Source of the DNA: Acidimicrobiia bacterium
GTDB lineage: Bacteria; Actinomycetota; Acidimicrobiia; Acidimicrobiales; VFJN01
Assembly (NCBI GenBank): GCA_009694375.1
Contig: SHVB01000023.1
Coordinates: forward strand, 1-33,434
Direction: 5' to 3'
Length of the DNA stretch: 33,434 nucleotides
Below the pieces are notes generated by a model, which had not been told where the DNA came from, did no database searches, and worked only from the letters and a program-made list of their open reading frames with translations. Of the stretch, positions 17,756 to 26,691 are shown one piece after another. The translations under genes were made by a program, and so were the position numbers. Within the stretch, counting starts at the first letter, position 1. Each line of letters begins with the position of its first letter.

Positions 17756-18610
17756 ATGAGCGAGTTCGTCGTGATCACGGGGTTATCAGGGGCCGGACGG
17801 TCCCTGGCGGCCGACGAACTAGAGGACCTGGGCTGGTTCGTCATCGACAACCTCCCCGCCGAGCTCATTCCGAAAGTGATGGAACTGGTGCAGGCTCCCA
17901 CCTCCAGCACTCCCCGGGTGGCGTTGGTGGTGGGCGTCGGCGCTTACGACGCCGATCTACTCGCCGCTCTTGGTGCCCTTCGGGCATCGCGGGCACGGGT
18001 ACGGGTGCTGTACCTCGATGCTGCGACCGAAGTGCTGGTTCGGCGCTATGAGAGCACCCGCCGGCGCCACCCGCTGCTTGGTCCCGGCGATGGGGTGGGC
18101 GATGCCATCGAAGCCGAGCGGGCGTTGCTCGAACCGGTGAAGGCCGAGGCCGACGTGGTGGTGGATACTTCCGAGCTCACCGTGCACGATCTCCACGACC
18201 GGATGGTGGATCTCTTCGGCGACACCCACACTGACACCGGGATGCAGACGCGGGTTATTTCCTTCGGGTACAAGCACGGGCTCCCGCTGGATGTAGATCT
18301 CGTCCTCGATTGCCGGTTCCTCCCCAACCCGCACTGGGTCGAGGACCTGCGCCCCCTCACCGGCCTGGACGACCCGGTGCGGACCTTCGTGGTGGGCCAG
18401 GAGGCTGCCCAGGATTTCCTGGGCCACCTCGATGGGTTGATGGAAATGCTCCTTCCCGCCTATGTGGCAGAAGGCAAGGCGTACCTCACCATTGCGCTGG
18501 GCTGCACCGGCGGCCGTCATCGGTCGGTGGTCATCGCCGAGGAGGTGGCCCGCCTGCTGCGGGACCACGGGTTCGCTCCCACCGTGGTGCACCGGGATGC
18601 CGCCAAGTAG
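17756..18610 (+). CDS. rapZ: RapZ/YvcJ-family nucleotide-binding protein
   Basis: A 284-aa P-loop protein, normal length for the family. It begins MSEFVVITGLSGAGRSLAA, with the characteristic Walker A variant GLSGAGRS, and continues DLGWFVIDNLPAELIP and RYESTRRRHPL. The C-terminal domain has FGYKHGLPLDVDLVLDCRFL and the strongly conserved GCTGGRHRSVVIAE. In E. coli RapZ is an RNase E adaptor that targets the small RNA GlmZ and so controls amino-sugar synthesis. The actinobacterial homologue binds nucleotides but its role is less clear, so the E. coli function should not be transferred. In most actinobacteria rapZ is followed by yvcK and whiA before gap; here gap follows directly after 92 bp. 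Confidence 0.95.
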   Translation: MSEFVVITGLSGAGRSLAADELEDLGWFVIDNLPAELIPKVMELVQAPTSSTPRVALVVGVGAYDADLLAALGALRASRARVRVLYLDAATEVLVRRYESTRRRHPLLGPGDGVGDAIEAERALLEPVKAEADVVVDTSELTVHDLHDRMVDLFGDTHTDTGMQTRVISFGYKHGLPLDVDLVLDCRFLPNPHWVEDLRPLTGLDDPVRTFVVGQEAAQDFLGHLDGLMEMLLPAYVAEGKAYLTIALGCTGGRHRSVVIAEEVARLLRDHGFAPTVVHRDAAK

Positions 18611-18621
18611 TCGGCGTCGGC

Positions 18622-18627
18622 CATACT
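18622..18627 (+). promoter_or_regulatory. Candidate -10 box of the gap operon
   Basis: CATACT lies 75 nt before the gap start. The leader it would generate carries a triple heptamer repeat (18668-18688) and a GGGAG ribosome binding site 9 nt before the gap ATG. It is the best -10 match in the 92-bp gap, but no -35 box is convincing. Confidence 0.3.
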
Positions 18628-18667
18628 GGGGTCTCGGCGGCTGATCAGATCGCATTGGCCGTTCTTC

Positions 18668-18688
18668 GACCCCTGACCCCTGACCCCT
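18668..18688 (+). repeat. Three tandem copies of GACCCCT before gap
   Basis: Three exact, head-to-tail copies of the heptamer GACCCCT, ending where the GGGAG ribosome binding site of gap begins. A GGGGTC at 18628-18633 could pair with any copy. It may be a slippage-prone spacer or may affect ribosome access. Confidence 0.7.
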
Positions 18689-18702
18689 GGGAGTAACACT
18701 CG

Positions 18703-19716
18703 ATGACAATCCGCGTCGGTATCAACGGATTTGGCCGCATTGGCCGCAACTTTTTCCGAGCCGCCAAGCAGCGCGGAGCCGACATCGACTTTGTGGCCGC
18801 CAACGATCTCGGCTCCAAGGATCTGATGGCGCATCTCATGAGATACGACTCGATCCTCGGCCGCTGGGATGCCGAGATCGCTACGTCGGAGGCCGGAATC
18901 GTGGTCAACGGCGACGAGGTGCAGATCCTCGCCGAGCGCGATCCGAAGGCCCTTCCGTGGGGTGATCTCGGCGTGGACATGGTGATCGAATCCACCGGCA
19001 TCTTCTCCAGCAAGGAGCAGGCGTCGATGCATCTCGAGGCCGGTGCCCCCTTTGTCATCGTGTCGGCGCCATCCGCCGGTGCCGATGCCACCTTCGTCGT
19101 GGGGGTAAACGACGACACGTTCGATCCTGCCGTGCACAAGGTGGTGTCCAACGCCAGCTGCACCACCAACTGTTTCGTACCGATGGTGAAGGTGCTTGAT
19201 GATGCTTTCGGTATCGAGCGGGGCCTGATGACCACGATCCACGCCTACACCGGCACGCAGTCTGTGGTGGACGGACCGGCGAAGGACTTCCGCGAGGCGC
19301 GTGCGGCGGCGATCAACATCATCCCTTCCTCCACCGGTGCGGCTCGGGCCACCAGCCTCGTCTTGCAGTCGATGGCCGGCAAACTCGACGGTACGTCGCT
19401 GCGGGTGCCGGTTCCGGATGGGTCCATCACCGACTTCACGGGGGTACTGAACCGGGATGTGACGGTAGAAGAGGTCAATGGGGCATTCCGGGCGGCGGCG
19501 AGCAGTGGTCCGCTGTCCAAGGTGCTCGTCTACAACGAGGAGCCCATCGTGAGTTCCGACATAGTGGGTTCGTCGGCCTCGTGTACCTTCGATGCGCCTA
19601 TCACCATGGTGAATGGGAATCTGGTGAAGGTGATGGGCTGGTACGACAACGAGTGGGGCTATTCCAACCGATTGGTGGACCTCATCGAGGTCACCGGCGC
19701 CAAGCTCAAGGGCTGA
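18703..19716 (+). CDS. gap: Glyceraldehyde-3-phosphate dehydrogenase, type I
   Basis: A 337-aa tetrameric NAD-linked enzyme of glycolysis and gluconeogenesis that interconverts glyceraldehyde 3-phosphate and 1,3-bisphosphoglycerate. The N-terminus MTIRVGINGFGRIGRNFFRA is the dinucleotide-binding motif. The catalytic Cys is C153 in SNASCTTNC, with the partner His in TTIHAYTGTQ. The substrate-binding motif is PSSTGAARA and the C-terminal signature is WYDNEWGYSNR. Length is normal for the class. GGGAG 9 nt upstream supports the ATG. It is the first gene of gap-pgk-tpiA, with pgk starting 2 bp after its stop. Confidence 0.97.
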   Translation: MTIRVGINGFGRIGRNFFRAAKQRGADIDFVAANDLGSKDLMAHLMRYDSILGRWDAEIATSEAGIVVNGDEVQILAERDPKALPWGDLGVDMVIESTGIFSSKEQASMHLEAGAPFVIVSAPSAGADATFVVGVNDDTFDPAVHKVVSNASCTTNCFVPMVKVLDDAFGIERGLMTTIHAYTGTQSVVDGPAKDFREARAAAINIIPSSTGAARATSLVLQSMAGKLDGTSLRVPVPDGSITDFTGVLNRDVTVEEVNGAFRAAASSGPLSKVLVYNEEPIVSSDIVGSSASCTFDAPITMVNGNLVKVMGWYDNEWGYSNRLVDLIEVTGAKLKG

Positions 19717-19718
19717 CC

Positions 19719-20858
19719 ATGACCAATACGGGGGTCCCCTCGCTGGAGGACCTGCTGCCACTGGAGGGCCAGCGTGTCCTCTTGCGGGCCGATTTCAACG
19801 TGCCGGTCGAGGACGGCCGGATCACCGACGACCTGCGCATTCGAGCGGCGTTGCCCACCATTGGGTGGCTTCAGGATCACGGGGCCAGCGTGGTGGCGTG
19901 CACCCATTTCGGCCGCCCGAAGGGTGCGCCTGATCCTCGCTACGACGTGGCGCCGATCCGGGCCCGTCTGGCGGAGTTGGCCCCCGGGGTTGGCTTGCTC
20001 GAAAACCTCCGCTTCAGCCCGGGCGAGACCGCCAACGATCCGGCTTTCGTGGCGGAGTTGATCAGTGGATTCGATGCCTACGTAAATGATGCGTTCGGCG
20101 CCTCGCACCGCTCCCACGCATCGATCGTGGGGCCCCCGCAGCACCTGCCGAGCGCCGCCGGTCGGCTCCTCGAACGGGAGGTTGCGGTACTCAGTGGTCT
20201 CCGGGAGCACCCGAATCGACCCTTCGTGGCGGTGCTCGGTGGTTCCAAGGTGAGCGACAAGCTCACGGTGATCGAGTCGCTGCTGGAGGTGGCCGACGAG
20301 GTACTCATCGGGGGGGCGATGTGTTTCACGTTCTTCAAGGCCATGGGGCATGAAGTGGGGGAGTCGTTGTGGGAAGACGACATGGTGGAGCGGTGCCGGG
20401 GACTGCTCGAGGGCGGTGCGGCGGTGCGCCTGCCCAGTGATGTCACCGCCCTCGGGCCCGGAGGCAAGATCGGCCATCCCGACGCCGGCGGGGTGGTGCG
20501 TCACTTGGGTTGCTCGCTCCCGGAGGGGTGGATGGGCCTCGACATCGGTCCAGGCACGTCAGCCGAGTTTTGCGACGCCGTACTTGAGGCCCGAACGGTC
20601 TTTTGGAATGGGCCGATGGGCGTGTTTGAGGACCGTCGTTTCGAAGCCGGCACCCGCACGCTCGCCGAGGCGGTGGCCGAGTCGTCGGCCTTCACCGTGG
20701 TGGGTGGAGGAGACTCCGCCGCGGCCGTTGCTCACTTCGGCCTGGCCGAGCGAATCGATCACATCAGCACCGGTGGCGGGGCGTCCTTGGAATTGCTTGA
20801 ACAGGGGGACCTCCCCGGGCTCCGTGCCCTCCGCCAGTCGAGGAAGGAAACCGCATGA
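19719..20858 (+). CDS. pgk: Phosphoglycerate kinase
   Basis: A 379-aa monomeric two-domain kinase that makes ATP from 1,3-bisphosphoglycerate. Seen in order: the N-domain LLRADFNVPVEDGRITDDLRI; the substrate-binding THFGRPKG; LLENLRFSPGE; the YVNDAFGASHRSHASI helix; the hinge and C-domain with AVLGGSKVSDKL; FWNGPMGVFE; GGGDSAAAV; and the terminal STGGGASLELLE. The length is slightly under the usual 390-400, within the normal range. The frame stays open upstream into gap, but the ATG at 19719, right after the gap stop, gives the expected N-terminus. The stop overlaps the tpiA ATG by 4 bp (ATGA), so translation is coupled. Confidence 0.97.
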   Translation: MTNTGVPSLEDLLPLEGQRVLLRADFNVPVEDGRITDDLRIRAALPTIGWLQDHGASVVACTHFGRPKGAPDPRYDVAPIRARLAELAPGVGLLENLRFSPGETANDPAFVAELISGFDAYVNDAFGASHRSHASIVGPPQHLPSAAGRLLEREVAVLSGLREHPNRPFVAVLGGSKVSDKLTVIESLLEVADEVLIGGAMCFTFFKAMGHEVGESLWEDDMVERCRGLLEGGAAVRLPSDVTALGPGGKIGHPDAGGVVRHLGCSLPEGWMGLDIGPGTSAEFCDAVLEARTVFWNGPMGVFEDRRFEAGTRTLAEAVAESSAFTVVGGGDSAAAVAHFGLAERIDHISTGGGASLELLEQGDLPGLRALRQSRKETA

Positions 20859-21637
20859 CCGAGGCCCGCAAGCCGCTGATCAGTGGCAACTGGAAGATGC
20901 ATCACAACCACTTCGAGGCGTTGCAGCTTGTTCAGAAACTGAGTTACCTCCTCACCCCCGACGACTTCGCCGCAGTTGACGTGTCGGTTCATCCACCGTT
21001 TACGGATCTCCGGACGGTACAGACGTACTTCATCAGTGAGAAGGAGCCGATCCCGATCGCCCTGGGTGCCCAGCACTGCCATTACGACGACACCGGGGCG
21101 TTCACGGGGGAGGTGTCGCCGGCGTTCCTCGCCAAACTCGAGGTGTCCTACGTGATCGCGGGGCACTCCGAGCGTCGGGAAGTGTTCGCCGAAACCGACG
21201 AAATGGTGAACGCCAAGGTGCACGCCATCTTGCGGCACGGGATGACCCCAATCCTGTGTTGCGGAGAGACGCTGGAAGAGCGCGAGGCAACCGCCACCGA
21301 GGCCAAGGTCACCGGTCAGGTCGAAGCAGGGTTGGCCGGCCTGGCGGCGGATCAAGTGGCCGGTCTGGTGATTGCCTACGAGCCGATCTGGGCCATCGGC
21401 ACGGGCCGAACCGCTAGCAGCGCAGATGCCCAGGGGGTCTGCGGCCTGGTGCGCACGGTGGTGGCGGCCCGCTTCGGCGCCGACGCCGCAGCCGCGGTGC
21501 GTATTCAGTACGGCGGGTCGGTGAAGCCCACCAACGCCACCGAATTGATGGCCCAGCCGGACATCGATGGGGCCCTAGTGGGTGGGGCGAGTCTCGACGC
21601 CGACGATTTCGCCCGCATCGTTGGGTATCGCTCGTAG
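20855..21637 (+). CDS. tpiA: Triosephosphate isomerase
   Basis: A 260-aa TIM-barrel enzyme that interconverts dihydroxyacetone phosphate and glyceraldehyde 3-phosphate. Active-site residues are visible: K14 in GNWKMH, H104 in VIAGHSERREVF and E176 in IAYEPIWAIGTG, followed by the mobile loop 6. The phosphate-binding YGGSVKP and GALVGGASL close the barrel. Length is normal. The start overlaps the pgk stop. In many actinobacteria secG follows directly; here a peptide-transport operon comes next after a gap of 120 bp. That gap contains an AT-richer patch with a possible -10 box (TATCTT, 21662-21667), likely the promoter of the transporter genes. Confidence 0.97.
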   Translation: MTEARKPLISGNWKMHHNHFEALQLVQKLSYLLTPDDFAAVDVSVHPPFTDLRTVQTYFISEKEPIPIALGAQHCHYDDTGAFTGEVSPAFLAKLEVSYVIAGHSERREVFAETDEMVNAKVHAILRHGMTPILCCGETLEEREATATEAKVTGQVEAGLAGLAADQVAGLVIAYEPIWAIGTGRTASSADAQGVCGLVRTVVAARFGADAAAAVRIQYGGSVKPTNATELMAQPDIDGALVGGASLDADDFARIVGYRS

Positions 21638-21757
21638 CGGTGAGGGCTTCTCGTAGACTCCTATCTTGGCTAATGTGAAAAATGTTCTCGCCGCCGGTCA
21701 GCATTGGCCGTGGGCAACGTGTTGCTAAGCGAGCATTCCGTCTTCTGAGGAGTATCC

Positions 21758-23506
21758 GTGCGTAGATCCTGGTTCCCGCTATTAGGTGTCCTGCTCGCCT
21801 TTTCTCTTGTGGCTACCGCGTGTGGCGGCAATGGCAGCGATGAGGCCTCGAGCACCACGGAGGGCTCCGGGATTGCGGACACGTTCCCGCCGCTGACCAC
21901 CCCCACCAAGGGGGGCGTCCTCAAGATGGCGATGGAGGAGAACATCGACTGCTGGAGCGGGTTGTCCTATTACAGCGCGTCATTTTCGCTCTTCTTCTTC
22001 ATGGCCCGCGGCCTCTATGGCTCTCCGGAAACCATTGAGTCTCCGGCGACTGACGAGGTCTACCCCGACCTAGCGGCCGAGATGCCCACGGTGAGCGAAG
22101 ATGGCCTTACCTATTCGGTAACTCTTCGGAAGGGCCTTACCTTTCCCGATGGTCAGCCGGTGACGGCAAAGGATGTGAAGGCCACCTTCGAGTACATGCT
22201 CGATCCCAACATTCAGTGTGCCTCCGGCGGGCCTCCTTCTTCGGGCTACTACGAGGTGATCAAGGGGTACGACGAATTCACCACGGCCCTCACCGACGAC
22301 CCGGCATCGAAGGTGTCTCTGGCGGGGGTCACCGCGACGAGCGAACTGACCACCGAGTTCCGGCTGGAAAAGCCTGACGGTTCCTTCCTGCGATTGCTGG
22401 CCATGGCATGGTCCTTCATCCGTCCCGCCAGCACCCCCCGTGAGTTACTCGACGTACCTCCGGCCTACGTGGGCCCGTACAAGATCTCCAACTACACCGG
22501 CGACAAGTCCGTCACCGTGGTGCGTGAGCCCACCTGGGACGACAACGTGGCGGCCGGTGTTCCTGAAGGGGACAACCACAACAACATCGATGGTGCCGAG
22601 ATCGTCATCGGCGTACCGGCGGACATTCAACTCGCACAGATCAAGGCCAATGAGTTGGATATCAGTTTTGATTTGGCGGTGCCCAGCGGTTCCGATGTGC
22701 CCGCCGTAGCCAATGATCCGGCGTACAAGGGCCGCTTCTTTTCCACTCCCGATGCCGCAGTGGGTTACGGCGTGTTCCGTACCGACAAGGCACCGTTCGA
22801 CAACGTCAAGTTGCGTCAGGCGGTGAACTGGGGCATCGACCGAGAACTCGCTGTAAAAATTGCTGGCGGGGAGTTGGTGAGGAGCGCGTGGTCGGAGATT
22901 CTCTCGAAGAATCTGATGGTTGGCCCCTTTGCCGAGACCGGCGAGGTGTTCGCCCTAGACGTGAAAAAGGCCAAAGCTCTCGTGAAGGAATCCGGACTAC
23001 CGACTCCCATCAAGGTTTCCTTGGTCCATGGCACCACTGATCCCGTTCCGGAGCAGGCGGCGGCCATCAAAGAAAACCTGGATGCCATCGGCTTCGACGT
23101 AGCTCTCATACCCCTGTCGGCGGACGTTTATTACGGCTACATCGCCGACCCCGCGTCCCCTTTCGAGATGGCGTTCGCCAGCTGGGGGCAGGATTTCGCT
23201 GATGCGATCACCTTCTTCCGGCCGCTACTGACATGCCCGGATGGCGAGCCCTCGGGTTCCAACTATGGCCGGTTCTGCAGCGAAAAGTTCGATGCTCGGG
23301 TCGAAGAGATTGCATTGATGCCGGTGGGCGACGAACGAACCGCCGCCTTCTCGGATCTATCCACCAGTACGATGCAGGACGACACTCCGTGGTTCCCAAT
23401 GTCCAACCGGCGCGTCGTATCGTTCGTGTCGGATCGAGTTGGCAACTACATCTACGGCCCTAATAAAGGTTTTTACTACGGCACGTATTTCATCAAAGAC
23501 TCCTGA
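21758..23506 (+). CDS. Peptide ABC transporter substrate-binding lipoprotein
   Basis: A 582-aa lipoprotein, solute-binding family 5 (OppA/DppA type). The N-terminus MRRSWFPLLG is followed by a hydrophobic segment and the lipobox VATAC (Cys22), after which a Ser/Thr/Gly-rich linker starts. The body has YPDLAAEMPTVSEDGLTYSV, a TLRKGLTFPDGQPVTAKDVK stretch, the domain-closing LRQAVNWGIDRE and a late SNYGRFCSEKFDARVEE, all typical of the family. GAGGAG 5 nt upstream supports the GTG start. It is the first gene of the transporter operon and would deliver peptides or similar solutes to the permeases that follow. The ligand cannot be read from sequence. Several Cys residues occur in the mature part, unusual for cytoplasmic but not for exported proteins. 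Confidence 0.93.
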   Translation: MRRSWFPLLGVLLAFSLVATACGGNGSDEASSTTEGSGIADTFPPLTTPTKGGVLKMAMEENIDCWSGLSYYSASFSLFFFMARGLYGSPETIESPATDEVYPDLAAEMPTVSEDGLTYSVTLRKGLTFPDGQPVTAKDVKATFEYMLDPNIQCASGGPPSSGYYEVIKGYDEFTTALTDDPASKVSLAGVTATSELTTEFRLEKPDGSFLRLLAMAWSFIRPASTPRELLDVPPAYVGPYKISNYTGDKSVTVVREPTWDDNVAAGVPEGDNHNNIDGAEIVIGVPADIQLAQIKANELDISFDLAVPSGSDVPAVANDPAYKGRFFSTPDAAVGYGVFRTDKAPFDNVKLRQAVNWGIDRELAVKIAGGELVRSAWSEILSKNLMVGPFAETGEVFALDVKKAKALVKESGLPTPIKVSLVHGTTDPVPEQAAAIKENLDAIGFDVALIPLSADVYYGYIADPASPFEMAFASWGQDFADAITFFRPLLTCPDGEPSGSNYGRFCSEKFDARVEEIALMPVGDERTAAFSDLSTSTMQDDTPWFPMSNRRVVSFVSDRVGNYIYGPNKGFYYGTYFIKDS

Positions 23507-23586
23507 CAAGGAACACTTTGAGTGATCACGGGGGGGTGTAAACCGCTGGTTCAGACCCGCTGCCACTGTCCCCTCCTGACCCGCTG

Positions 23587-24618
23587 ATGCTTCGCTACAC
23601 GATTCGCCGACTGTTGTGGGGTGCGCTGGTAATCCTGGGGGTATCTCTGTCGGTGTTCGTTCTCTTCGGTCCGGTCCTTCGGGCCCGGAGCGACCTCAGC
23701 CCGGCGCGCCTTTACGCCGGGAAGAACCCCAGTGCGGCCGAGATCATCCAGGTGGAGAAGAACCTCGGTCTCGACAAGCCGGTGATGCAGCAATACGGCG
23801 ACATGATGTACCGCCTTGTGCTCGGCCCATCCGATGCCGAGAAGAAGAGACTGTGTCCCAATGCCAGCGAGGACCGGTGTCGGGAACTCGTGGGGCGTCT
23901 CGGTCGCTCCTATGCCAAACAGCGGTCGGTCGATTTGTTGATCTGGGACCGGATTGGGGCGACCGCTTCGCTGACCCTGGTTGCGGGGGTTATTTGGATG
24001 TCCATTTCCATCCCCGTGGGAATCATTTCCGCCATCCGTCCCCGCTCGTGGTTCGATCGCACCACCGTGACCGGTGTACTCGTCGCCCAGTCGTTGCCGA
24101 TCTATTACTTTGGGCTCCTGGCGCTCTATTTCTTCACCTACAAGTTGCACTGGTTTCCTCAGGGCGGGTACGTCAAGTTCTCCTTCGGTAATCCCTGGCC
24201 CTGGCTGTCGCATTTGATCCTCCCCGCCACCACCCTGTCGCTTACCTTTATGGCCTTGTATGTGCGGATTGTCCGGGGTGGGATGATGGATGCCATGGGG
24301 GAGGATTATGTACGCACGGCGCGCGCCAAGGGATCGAGCGAACGGCGGACCGTCTTTCGTCATGCGATGCGCAATGCCCTACTGCCGGTCGTGACAATCT
24401 TCGGCTTGGATCTGGGACTCCTGTTGGGAGGAGCCATTCTCACCGAGGCCACCTTTGGTCTCCAGGGATTGGGTCAATTGTCGGTATCGGCCGCCAGCAG
24501 CCTTGACGTTCCTCTCACTAGCGGCGTGGTGCTCTTCGCCGCCGTACTCATCGTGGTCGCCAACATCGTTGTTGATGTTGCGTACGCCTTCATCGACCCT
24601 CGTATTCGGCTCAGCTAG
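23587..24618 (+). CDS. Peptide ABC transporter permease (OppB/DppB type)
   Basis: A 343-aa inner-membrane permease. The N-terminus MLRYTIRRLLWGALVILGVS is the typical DppB first helix. The family's outer segment (AEIIQVEKNLGLDKPVMQQY) follows, then an insertion carrying two cysteines (CPNASEDRC) that should be extracytoplasmic. The coupling EAA loop EDYVRTARAKGSSERRTVF contacts an ATPase. The last helices end AYAFIDPRIRLS, as expected. About six transmembrane helices are visible. There are 80 bp between the binding-protein gene and this start. OppD begins 7 bp downstream, so they are cotranscribed. Confidence 0.92.
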   Translation: MLRYTIRRLLWGALVILGVSLSVFVLFGPVLRARSDLSPARLYAGKNPSAAEIIQVEKNLGLDKPVMQQYGDMMYRLVLGPSDAEKKRLCPNASEDRCRELVGRLGRSYAKQRSVDLLIWDRIGATASLTLVAGVIWMSISIPVGIISAIRPRSWFDRTTVTGVLVAQSLPIYYFGLLALYFFTYKLHWFPQGGYVKFSFGNPWPWLSHLILPATTLSLTFMALYVRIVRGGMMDAMGEDYVRTARAKGSSERRTVFRHAMRNALLPVVTIFGLDLGLLLGGAILTEATFGLQGLGQLSVSAASSLDVPLTSGVVLFAAVLIVVANIVVDVAYAFIDPRIRLS

Positions 24619-24625
24619 GACATTC

Positions 24626-25636
24626 ATGGCCCTTCTCGAGGTACACGACCTCCATACTTCCTTCTCCACCGATGACGGTCTGGTGCGGGCGGTCGAAGGG
24701 GTGTCGTTCAGTGTTGATCATGGTCGGGTATTGGGCATCGTGGGGGAGTCTGGGTGCGGCAAGTCGGTGTCGATGTTGTCGATCATGCGGCTGCTTTCGA
24801 TGCGGCAGTCGAGTACCTCCGGTCGCGTGATCTTCGACGGGGTCGACTTGCTCGAGGCGTCGACGTCTGACATGCAGAACCTCCGGGGCAAGGAGATCGC
24901 CATGATCTTCCAAGATCCGATGACCTCGCTCAACCCCGTGTACCGGATTGGCTGGCAGTTGGCGGAGGCTGCCCTTATTCATGACGCAGGGCTGTCGAAA
25001 GCGGATGCCAAGAAGCGCGCCGAAGTAATGCTGACCGCCGTAGGTATCCCCAGTCCTCGGGAACGGCTGGCGAGCTACCCCCACGAGTTGTCCGGCGGCA
25101 TGCGTCAGCGGGTGATGATCGCGATGGCGCTCATCAACAATCCCAAACTGTTGATCGCCGACGAGCCCACCACCGCTCTGGATGTGACGACGCAGGCGCA
25201 GATTCTCGAACTTATTCGCACACTCCGCACCGACTTGGGTTCGGCGGTGGTGTTCATTACGCACGATTTGGGCGTCGTGGCTGAACTATGCGATGAGGTG
25301 GTGGTGATGTACGCCGGAAAGGTGGTGGAGCGCGGCAGCGTGCGTGACGTGTTCTACGCCCCCCAGCATCCGTACACCTGGGGGCTGCTCGGATCGTTGC
25401 CGGGCCGCAACTTGCGCTCGAAGCGGTTGTTTTCGATCGCCGGTTCGCCGCCCAGCCTGTTGGATCCACCGACGGGGTGCCGCTTTGCGATGCGCTGCAT
25501 CCATGTGATGGACCGGTGTCGTGACGATGAGCCCGCATTGGTGTCGGCCCCGGGCGACGCGCACTTCGTGGCGTGCCACTTGGCCCCGGAGATCCGTAAT
25601 GATGCCGCGAACCAGTTCCCCGGAGGTACGGCGTGA
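24626..25636 (+). CDS. Peptide ABC transporter ATPase (OppD/DppD type)
   Basis: A 336-aa ATPase. Walker A is GESGCGKSVS, the signature LSGGMRQRV, Walker B LLIADEPTTALDVT, and the switch His lies in VVFITHDLGVV. The C-terminal oligopeptide-transporter extension has the Cys pattern C-x5-C-x6-C (CRFAMRCIHVMDRC) plus a later Cys in FVACHL, the arrangement known to hold a [4Fe-4S] cluster in DppD/OppD proteins. The ATG at 24626, 7 bp after the permease stop, gives the family N-terminus ALLEVHDLHTSF; the frame is open much further upstream inside the permease gene but that part is not protein-like. The stop overlaps the next GTG by 4 bp. Confidence 0.94.
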   Translation: MALLEVHDLHTSFSTDDGLVRAVEGVSFSVDHGRVLGIVGESGCGKSVSMLSIMRLLSMRQSSTSGRVIFDGVDLLEASTSDMQNLRGKEIAMIFQDPMTSLNPVYRIGWQLAEAALIHDAGLSKADAKKRAEVMLTAVGIPSPRERLASYPHELSGGMRQRVMIAMALINNPKLLIADEPTTALDVTTQAQILELIRTLRTDLGSAVVFITHDLGVVAELCDEVVVMYAGKVVERGSVRDVFYAPQHPYTWGLLGSLPGRNLRSKRLFSIAGSPPSLLDPPTGCRFAMRCIHVMDRCRDDEPALVSAPGDAHFVACHLAPEIRNDAANQFPGGTA

Positions 25637-26691
25637 GCAGTGGCGAAACCATCCTGCGGCTAGAGAAGTTGACGAAGCACTTTCCGGTGAAGCGCGGCAT
25701 TATTTTTCAGCGGGAGATCGCCACCCTGAAGGCGGTGGACGACGTGTCGTTCGAGATCAAGGCGGGCCAGACGCTGGGGCTGGTAGGGGAGTCGGGTTGC
25801 GGCAAGTCCACGTTGGCTCGCTGCATCGTGCGGCTCTTGGATCCCACCAGCGGTCGCATTGAGTTCGAGGGCCAGGATATCTCTCGACTCAGTGGGAAGG
25901 CGCTGCGGTCGGTCCGGCGTGATCTCGTGATGATCTTCCAGGATCCGATGTCGTCGCTCAATCCACGGATGCGGGTGAGCGAGATTATCGGAGAGCCGCT
26001 CGAGGTCTATCGAGTAGGGACCAGCGCCACTCGCCGGGCCCGGGTCATGGAACTACTCGAGCTGGTGGGCCTCAACTCGGAGCACTTCAATCGCTTCCCC
26101 CATGAATTTTCTGGTGGACAACGCCAACGTATCGGCATCGCGCGAGCGCTGGCGTTGTCGCCCAAGTTGATCGTGTGCGATGAGCCCGTTTCGGCCTTGG
26201 ATGTGTCGGTGCAGGCCCAGATCATCAACCTGCTCGAGGATCTGCAGGCCGAGTTCGGGCTCACCTATCTCTTCATCGCCCACGACCTCGACATCGTGCG
26301 CCGCGTGTCCGATGAAGTGCATGTGATGTACCTCGGCAGGGTGGTGGAGCGAGGGACCGATGAGGATCTCTATGAGGCGCCCCATCATCCGTACAGCGCC
26401 GCGCTGCTGTCGGCCCGCCCCGTAGCCGATCCGGATCAGGCCCAGAACCGGGCGCGCATCGTGCTCGAAGGGGATGTGCCCAGCCCGCTGGATCTGCCGT
26501 CGGGCTGTCGGTTCCGCACCCGGTGCCCGCGTGCCCAACCCGCGTGCAGTGAGGTAGAGCCGGAGTTGGAGGGCCCGGTGGGTATCCATGAATGGGCCTG
26601 CCATTACCCGGTGGAAACCTGGCCCCTGGCGAGTCCAGAGGACATCAGACGGCCGGGGGCGGCCCTTGGCGTTGCGGAGGTGGGCCCATGA
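25633..26691 (+). CDS. Peptide ABC transporter ATPase (OppF/DppF type)
   Basis: A 352-aa partner ATPase. It starts LRLEKLTKHFPVKRGIIF, the typical DppF opening with its KHFP motif. Walker A is GESGCGKSTLAR, signature FSGGQRQRIGIARAL, Walker B LIVCDEPVSALDVS, switch His in FIAHDLDIV. The C-terminal extension again has C-x5-C-x6-C (CRFRTRCPRAQPAC) and a final Cys in EWACHYP, consistent with a [4Fe-4S] site. The GTG start overlaps oppD (GTGA) and the stop overlaps the next small gene (ATGA), so three genes are translationally coupled. With OppD it would form the heterodimeric motor of the importer. Confidence 0.94.
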   Translation: MSSGETILRLEKLTKHFPVKRGIIFQREIATLKAVDDVSFEIKAGQTLGLVGESGCGKSTLARCIVRLLDPTSGRIEFEGQDISRLSGKALRSVRRDLVMIFQDPMSSLNPRMRVSEIIGEPLEVYRVGTSATRRARVMELLELVGLNSEHFNRFPHEFSGGQRQRIGIARALALSPKLIVCDEPVSALDVSVQAQIINLLEDLQAEFGLTYLFIAHDLDIVRRVSDEVHVMYLGRVVERGTDEDLYEAPHHPYSAALLSARPVADPDQAQNRARIVLEGDVPSPLDLPSGCRFRTRCPRAQPACSEVEPELEGPVGIHEWACHYPVETWPLASPEDIRRPGAALGVAEVGP

